Of a stretch of 64,000 nt of DNA, positions 55,895-64,000 are shown in pieces. The stretch covers positions 2,594,001-2,658,000 of the forward strand of contig NZ_JASJPW010000001.1 of NCBI RefSeq assembly GCF_030052995.1, read 5' to 3'. The position numbers were made by a program, and so were the translations under genes. Under the pieces are notes generated by a model. It ran no database searches and was not told where the DNA came from. It saw nothing but the letters and a program-made list of their open reading frames with translations. This DNA comes from Gemmobacter sp. 24YEA27. GTDB taxonomy: Bacteria; Pseudomonadota; Alphaproteobacteria; Rhodobacterales; Rhodobacteraceae. Position 1 is the stretch's first letter. Each line of letters starts with the position of its first letter.

Positions 55895-56051
55895 AATCTG
55901 TCTTCCTTCGTTGCCCGCGTCCTGTGGCCCCTCTTGCCCGTAGCGGGCCTTTGGTGTTCATGGGTTTCCCCGCCTTCGGACAGCGCATCCGTCACCGGAT
56001 GATGTTCAAAAAGAATCCACCCCTGGATTCGCACCCTGGGGAAGATGTGCG

Positions 56052-56080
56052 CTTATGATCTGCATCGGCCATCGCGTCAA
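56052..56080 (-). promoter_or_regulatory. Predicted sigma-70 promoter of rplU-rpmA
   Basis: On the minus strand TTGACG (56080-56075) and CATAAG (56057-56052) are separated by exactly 17 bases. Transcription would start about 150 bases before rplU, leaving a long leader that could carry autoregulatory structure. Confidence 0.6.
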
Positions 56081-56150
56081 GTCATTCAGCGGGCCCGGCG
56101 CGGGCCCGCCAGGTTTGCCTCCGCCCCCAGCCCGTGTCAGATCCGTTGCC

Positions 56151-57167
56151 TCAGATCCGAGCGCCACGCAGCACCTGCCCCGCCTCGTGGCCCAGCTCCT
56201 GCATCACCATCCGGAAGGTTTCACCATAAGCGGTGAACAGCGCCTGGTTCAGCGCCTTGCCGCTCTCGCTTTTGCTGAAGACGAGGAACTGCTCCAGCTC
56301 GGCGTCACTGAGCGGTGCATAGGCCTCGGTCATGAAGGCCAGAAGCCAGGAGGTGGTGCTGGCCCGGATCTCAGCCTCCTGCGCCCAGACCTGGGCCATC
56401 CGGTCCGCCTCCGGCAAGCGTTGCTCCGGCGGCAGCGTGGCCGTGAGTGCCTCGTTGAAAGCCGCCGATCCGGTGAGACCCGAAGCGACATTCCCTTCGA
56501 TCAGATCCGAGGCTTCGATCAGATTGCGGATCAGCTTAAGCCTTGGCGCACGCGCATCGCGCAGCTTGCCGGCGGCGACCTCGGCGGCCTCCTTGCTGTC
56601 CGGATCCAGCAGTACCTCGCGTGCGGCGATCTCGCGCGCCACAATGGCCTTGCCGGTCGGGGAGGAAAAGAACGCAACCGCATCCGCCAGAACCTCAGGC
56701 TTGCCTGCCAGCGCCTCGCTCAGCGCCTGCGAGAACCGCGTCCGCAGAACGTCCGGCTGATAGATCCGCGCCACACTGGCCTGCCAGCGAAGACCACCTT
56801 TGCCCCCGAGCAGGCCCTGATCGAGTCCTTCGCCATATCCGTGACCCTCGCGCGCGATCACCCCGAACAGCGCGCCGAGACCGAGGCTTTCCTCAAGCGC
56901 CGCCATACTCGCGCCCTGAGTGGCCGCGTCGTCTCCGCTGGCCTGGTCTGCAGGCACCTGTCCGGTGGGGGCCTTTTCGGTGGGGGCCTCTTCGGTGCCC
57001 GCCGCGTCACGCCCCTCGGCAAGCGCCGCAAAATCGGCTCCCGGCATGGGCAAGATCGCAATCAGCGCGGCGAAAGCGGCCACTTGCGGCCAGCTTCGGG
57101 ACGGATAAGCCAGACCCTGGTCCGGATGCCTGACCGCCAGACCTCGCCTTCCCTCATTGCGCTGCAT
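56151..57167 (-). CDS. DUF2059-containing membrane-anchored/secreted protein
   Basis: 338 residues from ATG at 57167. An N-terminal hydrophobic segment (WPQVAAFAALIAILPMPG, about 27-44) is followed by an acidic/Pro-Thr-rich linker with a short tandem repeat (TEKAPTGQVPADQ) and then two DUF2059-like helical regions (about 130-235 and 235-335: AVAFFSSPTGKAIVAREI and QFLVFSKSESGKALNQALF). DUF2059 proteins are envelope-associated with unknown function. The frame is open to 57227. Confidence 0.78.
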   Translation of the reverse strand: MQRNEGRRGLAVRHPDQGLAYPSRSWPQVAAFAALIAILPMPGADFAALAEGRDAAGTEEAPTEKAPTGQVPADQASGDDAATQGASMAALEESLGLGALFGVIAREGHGYGEGLDQGLLGGKGGLRWQASVARIYQPDVLRTRFSQALSEALAGKPEVLADAVAFFSSPTGKAIVAREIAAREVLLDPDSKEAAEVAAGKLRDARAPRLKLIRNLIEASDLIEGNVASGLTGSAAFNEALTATLPPEQRLPEADRMAQVWAQEAEIRASTTSWLLAFMTEAYAPLSDAELEQFLVFSKSESGKALNQALFTAYGETFRMVMQELGHEAGQVLRGARI

Positions 57168-57448
57168 CCCGCTTCTCCCGTTTGCCGGTTTCAGAGGCAG
57201 CCTAAGCGTCACCGGGCCAGAGGCCAAGTGGGGGATCTCTCAAACCTGCGTGCGCCGCCTGAGCCAGGTCAGCGGGCCTCGCATAACACAAAGCCCCGCT
57301 GACCTGGCTCGGGCCGCGCGCCATCCCCCAAGCCGCTCCCAGTTTTCCGCCCTAAACACTCATCCTGAGAAAATCCTGTCGAAACGGGCTTGCGCTTCCC
57401 GAAACACGAAGCTAAACCCCGCCTCCATAGACGACCCCCAGAAAGCGC

Positions 57449-58840
<1,392 letters not shown>

Positions 58841-59024
58841 CCATGACCAGCTCCGCGAGATTGCCTCTCCAGCCGGATAGGGCTTGCCGCGAAATGGCCG
58901 CTGCCGCCCTTACGTTATGGGATTGAAGCCGAATGGCGGAAACGCGCCGCAGGGGTGGTTCCGGCGCAGCCGAAAGCCCGGCCCGAAGGGCAACGCCCTA
59001 TCCTGTGACGTTCAACAGCGTCTG

Positions 59025-59516
59025 TTATGGATTCGGGGGTGAGGCTTTTTCCAGCCGATCAACCGCCTTGGGGTCGGAAGCCTCCTTGTGAAGCGTGTCC
59101 CAATCGTCAGGCGGATTGCCGTCATCCAGCATCCCCTTGAAGACCCTGTAAGCGTCCGTTTTGGAGCCGTAGGTCCGCAAGCTGTTTTCGTCGTTCACCC
59201 AGGCGAAGATGATGACCTTGCTGGTGCTGCTGTAGCGGAAAAAGAGCCGGAAACGACCATTGCCGAACTTGGCGCGAAACCAGTGCTTGCGGTCATCGCC
59301 AAGAGTCGCGCCTTGCCGATAGATGGATGCTGTCGGGTCCGATGGCACATTGACGGTGACGAGCTGGACCAGGGACGCAAGCAATTTGGAGTCGGCGGAT
59401 TTCTGATAATCGTCCGGTTTCTTCGCTTTGAGCGTATCGACTGCCTCGATCAGCTTTTCCCACTGGTCGAGAAAGAGAGGGTGTGCGAGGACGGTCCAGC
59501 CATTGATCGTCGGCAT
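59025..59516 (-). CDS. yhaV: Type II toxin YhaV (ribonuclease)
   Basis: 163 residues from MPTINGWTVLAHPLFLDQWEKL. The later KHWFRAKFGNGRFRLFFRYSS and WVNDENSLRTYGSKTDAYRVF, then GNPPDDW, are the conserved RelE-like YhaV core. YhaV cleaves RNA in association with translation in E. coli. It starts one base after the antitoxin stop, the standard antitoxin-first order. Located in the tRNA-Ser island, consistent with stabilising the element. Confidence 0.9.
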   Translation of the reverse strand: MPTINGWTVLAHPLFLDQWEKLIEAVDTLKAKKPDDYQKSADSKLLASLVQLVTVNVPSDPTASIYRQGATLGDDRKHWFRAKFGNGRFRLFFRYSSTSKVIIFAWVNDENSLRTYGSKTDAYRVFKGMLDDGNPPDDWDTLHKEASDPKAVDRLEKASPPNP

Positions 59517-59517
59517 A

Positions 59518-59853
59518 TCAGATCGAAACGTTCCCCTCGATCTCGGCATCGAGATCGACCGTCATGCCGGCTGTCAGGGCAACAGCCCGGTCGAGCAAGG
59601 ATTGCGGGAACGGCAGAACAGATTTCTCGGGGTGCTTCGCCATGTCCTGCGCGAGAAATTCGAGAAAACGGTCGATCACGGGATCGGCGGTTTCTTCAAT
59701 CTCGGCCTTCTGGACATAGACGCGGTGCTGCTCATCAATAAGAAAAGCAATGCGTCCGCCATAGTCAACGCCCAAAGCTTGCCGAACGCTCTTGGGAACG
59801 GTCGTCTGGCCCTTGGCGGTGATGGTGCTTTCTTCTTTCAGCAGCGCGCCCAT
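59518..59853 (-). CDS. prlF: Type II antitoxin PrlF
   Basis: 111 residues with an N-terminal SpoVT/AbrB swapped-hairpin DNA-binding domain (ESTITAKGQTTVPKSVRQALGV, about 8-50) and an acidic C-terminal half likely to bind the toxin (ETADPVIDRFLEFLAQDMAKH). PrlF neutralises YhaV and represses the operon. An AT-rich sequence around 59880-59915 (AAGGAAACTTCCTTACCTT) forms a dyad and may be its operator. Confidence 0.9.
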   Translation of the reverse strand: MGALLKEESTITAKGQTTVPKSVRQALGVDYGGRIAFLIDEQHRVYVQKAEIEETADPVIDRFLEFLAQDMAKHPEKSVLPFPQSLLDRAVALTAGMTVDLDAEIEGNVSI

Positions 59854-59884
59854 GGTTCGGCTCCAAATTTGATTCTCGGCATAT

Positions 59885-59903
59885 GTAAGGAAACTTCCTT
59901 ACC
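59885..59903. promoter_or_regulatory. Possible operator of prlF-yhaV
   Basis: GTAAGGAAACTTCCTTAC is a near-perfect dyad (GTAAGGAA and TTCCTTAC) about 35 bases upstream of the prlF start. SpoVT/AbrB antitoxins autoregulate at such palindromes; binding here is inferred. Confidence 0.6.
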
Positions 59904-59929
59904 TTGTCAAGAATGACCTTAGTTGCCGG

Positions 59930-60346
59930 CTATCGGGCGGGTTGGCCGACACCTGCCGCCAACCGTGCCAAAGCGGAGAAGCCGACGAATCCGCCACCAG
60001 CAATGCAGAAGACTTGCCGCCAGATGTCGGACGGCACGGCCTCCTTGGTGATGCCATAGACCAGCGCATAGCCCGCGACGGCGGCGGGCGCGGCGAAGAT
60101 CAGCGCGACGATCAGGCGAATGACAGGCGAGCGGATCGTCTCGAACAGCCCGGCCAGAATGCCGAACGCAACGCCTGCGGAGAGCAGGCCGACCAGTCCC
60201 GCTCCGATCAGGCCCGAGCCGGTCTCGTAGGCGAATTGGGCTGCGGCCAGCCCGACGAAAAAGGGCAGCGCGTAGACAGCGAGATTGTAGGCGAGGACGC
60301 AGAGAAGCGCGACCAGTGCAACGCTCATGAACATGACGGCGACCAT
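59930..60346 (-). CDS. Small integral membrane protein of the island
   Basis: 138 residues with four hydrophobic segments: about 2-20, 26-42, 45-68 and 78-98, plus a weaker one near 112-132. No charged catalytic motif. Similar small membrane proteins are common beside partition and transfer genes in alphaproteobacterial integrative elements; I do not recognise a named family. It lies between the toxin-antitoxin pair and the ParB-like gene on the same strand. Confidence 0.68.
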   Translation of the reverse strand: MVAVMFMSVALVALLCVLAYNLAVYALPFFVGLAAAQFAYETGSGLIGAGLVGLLSAGVAFGILAGLFETIRSPVIRLIVALIFAAPAAVAGYALVYGITKEAVPSDIWRQVFCIAGGGFVGFSALARLAAGVGQPAR

Positions 60347-60448
60347 GATGTTTCACCTTTGCTGACGGCACCGCCTTTCGTGCAGTCACCGACATTGGGG
60401 GCTGCGCATTCCGATGTGTGCCGGTGTGTTCCTGTTCTGTCGAGGTCA

Positions 60449-60484
60449 TCCGGCCGCGCGGGGAAGCCGCGCGGCCGGATTTTT
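60449..60484 (+). terminator. Strong plus-strand hairpin terminator
   Basis: TCCGGCCGCGCGG and CCGCGCGGCCGGA form a perfect 13-bp stem with loop GGAAG, followed on the plus strand by TTTTTA. Both neighbouring genes are on the minus strand, where there is no T tract after the stem. Confidence 0.75.
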
Positions 60485-60528
60485 ACGGGTGGCAGGCCGG
60501 GACCGCTGATGCGATCCCGGCCCATCAT

Positions 60529-62031
60529 TCATTCCGCCGCGACAGCGAAAGGCTCGTCCTCCATGGCGGGAGCTTCCTGCTGCTCGTCCACCGCCAGCCA
60601 TGCGGGACGCTCAGTGCGCAGCACGGGCGGAAGCCAGCCGGTTCCGGCCAGAAGTTGTTCGGCGGCTTCGGCCATTTCCTGCTTCTTCTTGTCCGCGATC
60701 TGCTCGGCGGCTTCGTCGCCAAGCGCCTCCCGCACGGCGGCAAGGATTTGCGCCTTGGTCACGCGCCCGAAATAGGCCCGGACGGTCGGCGTCCAATGCG
60801 CCGTCATGTCGAGCGCAACCGCCGTCGCCAGCCTGTCCGCCGTTGCATGGGCGTGGCGCTTGTTCTGCTCCCATGGCAGCTTGAGGGCGTTGACGGTCTG
60901 CGCGGCGCAATGGGCGAACAGCGCCATGACGCTGGCATGGTCTAGACCGGCGATGAAGCCCCAAAGATCGGCCACGTCGCGGGGCATGTCCGCCGCCCAT
61001 CCGGCATGACGATCCGCCAGCGCCTTCGCCGCCGCCGTGTCCTCGATGCCATCCGCATGTCCGCCAAGGCTGGCGCTGAGCGGGCGGATTTCGAGGGCGT
61101 GGGCATCCCCTCCACCGCGATAGAAGGTCTGCGCGGCAAGCGCATGGGTGACGGCGATCAACGCCATGTCCGGCTGCTCGCCAAGAGCGAGACGCAGGGC
61201 AAGGGTGCGATGCGCGGTCAGGTCGCGGATGAGCGAATCCGATAGGGGTTTGCCGTCTTCCTCCGCTTCCTCATCCTCGGCGTCGAGCGCGGAAACGTGG
61301 TTCCCGTCCTCGTCATACGCACCGTCTTCCCCAATGATTTCGCCATCGCCATTGACGCGCACCCCGTCGATGACGGTTTCACCATCCGCGCTTTCATCTT
61401 CCTCCGGTGCCGGGGCCTCGTCCTCGGGGTGGATGAAACCGCGCTCGATCCGGGCTTCCCCATCATGGTTCAGAACCACGAAAACGCCGCCTCGCGTGAT
61501 CTCGTCGGGATCGTAGGCATAGCGTAGCCCGTCGATACGCTCGATCTCGGCTTCAAGCTCCGCAAGGCGCTGATCCACTTCGGGCGGGAGGTCCACGTCT
61601 GCGTCCTCCCATTCCGCCGACAGGCGCTCATGTTCCTCCTGCGCGGCGCCGTAGGCGGCTTCCTGTTCCTCGGAAAGCTCCACCATCTGCGGATAGGTGC
61701 GCCGCATGCCGTGAGCGTGGGGCCAGTCGATATAGGCCTGAACCCATTTCCACCCCTCTGCCTCCTGAACCTCGGCGGCGGTCCTTTCCAGCCTATCCAG
61801 CGCAAGCCGGTCCAGCAGCGCGGCGTCCTCGTAGAAGCCGCCGCGATCCTCGGTGAAAAGGTCACGGATGATATTGCCGCCCGCCTCGGTATAGGCTTCC
61901 GCGCCGACGAACACCGCCCGCCGATCCGAAACCGCCACATTGCTCGCGGTCAGGTCGCGGCGAATGATCCACGGCTCCTTGTTGTGGGACAGGTTTTCAT
62001 ATCCGGTGCTTCCGGTGCAGGAGAATGGCAT
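60529..62031 (-). pseudogene. ParB/RepB-family partition-like protein, 5' part missing
   Basis: About 490 residues matching the middle and C-terminal part of the large ParB-like proteins of alphaproteobacterial integrative elements: RRAVFVGAEAYTEAGGNIIRD, LLDRLALDRLERTA, EEQEAAYGAAQEEHERLSAE, a long acidic region (about 205-285) and a C-terminal conserved domain (FGRVTKAQILAAVREALGDE). The N-terminal ParB nuclease/HTH domain (about 200-250 residues) is absent. Family-like sequence stops near 61990 and the following DNA belongs to a different gene on the other strand. Confidence 0.78.
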
Positions 62032-62035
62032 TCAA

Positions 62036-63331
62036 ATGCATCCTGCCCAACTGATTGGCGAAACTAGGGCCGGTGAAGACGACTATTCGGACGTCTACCG
62101 GGCGATGATATCCATATATGAAGGAAGGGATTTGTTCTCCGACGAGGTCGCTTTCCACGCTGCCCTCCAGCGTCACGTTCGTCGCGGCATCGCGACACTG
62201 GCAGCAGAATGGACGCCAGGCGCGGACTTCAATCGCTACCTGTTGCAGGATCTATTCACCGAAGGGCCAGAAAGTAGTGAACTAGCCGGTGAGTTAGGCG
62301 ATCAGGTCACGCGCATCATGGCCGAAATGGGGGTCGATGGCCGGTTGATCCATACCGCGCAAGGTCCTCGACTTACCCGTTTCACCTTCCAGCTAACGGG
62401 ACTGGATGATCTTGGCAGGTTAAAGAGAGGCGAGGAAAAGCTCGCTTTCGGACTGGGTTTGGCCGATCGCGCAGCTACAGTTTCTAGCGCGGCCGTAGAG
62501 CGTCAGGTGTGGATCGATATTCCTCGTCCTACGGGTCAGTGGCGGGCAGTGGACTGGAGCGAGCTCAAACCGGCACTTCGTTCCCAGCAAGCCAATACCA
62601 TGAGTCTGCCCGTCTGCCTCGGTACCGATGTTTTAGGCGTGCCCATGCTGATCGACCTTGCCGCTGCGCCACATCTGTTCCTGGGTGGAACCACGGGCAG
62701 TGGCAAGAGTATGACTCTGCACGGAATTCTTTTATCGTTGCTTTCGGGGCGAGACGTACCGGACCTTTTGCTAGTCGATCCCAAGGCAGTGGAGTTTACG
62801 CCTTATAAGACGCTCAAGAATCTGGTTACGGGCGAGATTATCACTTCGGTCAGCGACGCCCTTCGCGTTCTAAACGACCTCATCAAGGAGATGAACCAGC
62901 GCCAAGAGATTTTCACGAAGCTTGAAGTGCGGGATTTTGCCGAGGCCCAAGCGGCAGGTTCCGACTTGAAGCGCATCGTGGCTGTGATCGATGAGCTGGG
63001 CGATCTCTTCATGCAGTCTGATGAGATCGAGGTCCCGTTAATCCGGTTAGCCGCGAAGGCACGATCTGCTGGTATCCATCTGGTCTTGGCAACGCAACGC
63101 CCTGAGGCGGCGACCTTTCCTGGCATGTTGCGCTCGAACGTGCCTAGCCGAGTCGCGCTCACCGTTCAGAAGGGATCCGAATCTCGGATCATCCTCGACG
63201 ATGGAGGAGCCGAGAAGCTGCTCGGCAAGGGCGATATGCTCGTAAAATTTAGTGGGCAGCCTGTCGTGCGTGCTCATGGTCCTCGAATACAGTCCTCGGA
63301 CATTATCGGAGCGGTGGGTAAAAATGCCTGA
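62036..63331 (+). CDS. Soluble FtsK/SpoIIIE-like DNA translocase
   Basis: 431 residues. An N-terminal region of about 80 residues (DDYSDVYRAMISIYEGRD) has no recognised fold. It is followed by an FtsK alpha-like part (GPRLTRFTFQLTGLDDLGRL) and the motor with Walker A GGTTGSGKSMTLHGI near residue 222, Walker B VAVIDELGDLFM, the FtsK hallmark LATQRPEAATFPGMLRSNVPSR and LDDGGAEKLLGKGDMLV. No membrane segments and no C-terminal gamma (KOPS) domain, so it is not the division translocase. GGAGAA lies ahead of the ATG at 62036. The next ATPase gene overlaps it by eight bases. Confidence 0.88.
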   Translation: MHPAQLIGETRAGEDDYSDVYRAMISIYEGRDLFSDEVAFHAALQRHVRRGIATLAAEWTPGADFNRYLLQDLFTEGPESSELAGELGDQVTRIMAEMGVDGRLIHTAQGPRLTRFTFQLTGLDDLGRLKRGEEKLAFGLGLADRAATVSSAAVERQVWIDIPRPTGQWRAVDWSELKPALRSQQANTMSLPVCLGTDVLGVPMLIDLAAAPHLFLGGTTGSGKSMTLHGILLSLLSGRDVPDLLLVDPKAVEFTPYKTLKNLVTGEIITSVSDALRVLNDLIKEMNQRQEIFTKLEVRDFAEAQAAGSDLKRIVAVIDELGDLFMQSDEIEVPLIRLAAKARSAGIHLVLATQRPEAATFPGMLRSNVPSRVALTVQKGSESRIILDDGGAEKLLGKGDMLVKFSGQPVVRAHGPRIQSSDIIGAVGKNA

Positions 63332-64000
63332 CGTAATCATCGGCGAATGGAAACTGCTCAGAGTCACCCTAGAGGGCCTTGGGCCATTCCGCAACGGTCG
63401 GCAGACCTTCGACATCACCGGTGCTGATACCGATGACCTTGAGGCGGGAACCACGGACGCTGCCAGCATGTATATGATCTTGGCGGCGAACGGATTCGGC
63501 AAGACCACGGTGCTCGAGGCGATCTTCGGTTTGTACGGGTTGATGAATACTGTACCGCAGGGAAAATTCGCGGACGGCACGTTCAACGGACGTGCTCAGA
63601 TCGACATTAGGGTGTCTTTGGTCATCGACGGTGTCTCTCAAACCATGGTGCTTTCGCTTTGGACCGGCACGGAGCAGCCTGTAGACCCGCTTTCGTCGTT
63701 GGATTTGGAGAACTTGGCGGTAACCGATATTTGGGCAAAACTGGGGCTCGACAGCAGTGGTGCAATCGCTGCAGGCTCAAACGAGTACGGTATCCGCCTG
63801 TTTCACACCATAAAGCAGGGTTTAGATGCCCCACCGACCGCACTTTTCGGTTTGTCGCAGAACCTGCCTTCGCTGCTGTACTTCCCCGCCGATCGCCGCG
63901 TGGTTGCGCCCAGCAGCCATGAGGCGGTGACCAGACCGACCGACTGGGGGTATCAGCCCGCGCTGCATCTCGGCTCTGACGGACCCGACTGGGGCTCGTC
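63324..64000 (+). CDS. RecF/SMC-like AAA ATPase, 3' end outside window
   Basis: 225 residues visible. The start at 63324 overlaps the end of the FtsK-like gene. Seen: VTLEGLGPFRNGRQTFDI (the opening strand of RecF/OLD/AAA_23-type ATPases), Walker A AANGFGKTTVLEAIFGLYG near residue 54, and NLPSLLYFPADRRVVAP near 190, resembling the region before the signature motif in defence-type ABC ATPases. Walker B and signature lie beyond the window. GC content is lower than the host core. Function not assigned; with its partner it may form a DNA-sensing or defence module. Confidence 0.8.
   Translation, partial: MPDVIIGEWKLLRVTLEGLGPFRNGRQTFDITGADTDDLEAGTTDAASMYMILAANGFGKTTVLEAIFGLYGLMNTVPQGKFADGTFNGRAQIDIRVSLVIDGVSQTMVLSLWTGTEQPVDPLSSLDLENLAVTDIWAKLGLDSSGAIAAGSNEYGIRLFHTIKQGLDAPPTALFGLSQNLPSLLYFPADRRVVAPSSHEAVTRPTDWGYQPALHLGSDGPDWGS

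Overview
The window looks like chromosome of an alphaproteobacterium of the Rhodobacteraceae (Rhodobacter/Paracoccus-like). Coding sequence is GC-rich. The gene neighbourhoods are typical of that family: lptF-lptG-lptD-surA-rsmA, prmC-prfA, yicC-gmk, rplU-rpmA-GNAT, and edd/eda for Entner-Doudoroff sugar catabolism. No rRNA or CRISPR array is present; one tRNA (Ser, CGA) is.

Layout. 1-4401: a branched-chain amino acid type ABC transporter operon (livF end, a small secreted-type ORF, livH, livM, a glycosyltransferase-like gene). 4452-6878: a dimethylglycine/sarcosine dehydrogenase-like flavoenzyme. 6879-8284: a decayed accessory patch with an IS110-type transposase remnant and an orphan ORF. 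8285-11937: B12-dependent ribonucleotide reductase nrdJ. 12627-16839: EamA transporter, enolase, a PIN-like protein and an rRNA methyltransferase. 17144-19735: edd and eda behind a perfect LacI-type palindrome. 19740-24826: glnE, a DUF2852 gene behind a paired operator, and the bpt N-degron transferase. 25117-27722: ilvI-ilvH behind a classical leader-peptide attenuator. 27926-33863: ABC-F, nitroreductase, MarC, retropepsin-like protease, holC, pepA. 34078-40880: the LPS-export/outer-membrane cluster. 41593-47905: DUF4167 gene, prmC, prfA, DUF6636 protein, M20 amidohydrolase, mazG. 48708-55894: nucleoside hydrolase, yicC-gmk-gamma-carbonic anhydrase-phoR, PAS protein, two GNATs, rpmA, rplU. 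56151-57167: DUF2059 protein.

From the tRNA-Ser at 57449-57538 onwards the sequence becomes a degraded genomic island. It holds a serine recombinase without its catalytic domain whose reading frame ends inside the tRNA, a PrlF-YhaV toxin-antitoxin pair, a small membrane protein, and a ParB-family gene lacking its 5' part. Beyond a junction near 62,000 there is lower-GC DNA carrying two overlapping ATPase genes: a soluble FtsK-like motor and a RecF/SMC-like P-loop protein cut by the window end. This last pair is the best candidate for an undescribed system, possibly defence or element mobilisation.

A recurrent oddity is that five otherwise conserved genes are each broken by one apparently missing base, four of them in a short homopolymer. 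This points to sequencing or assembly undercalls rather than five real pseudogenes.
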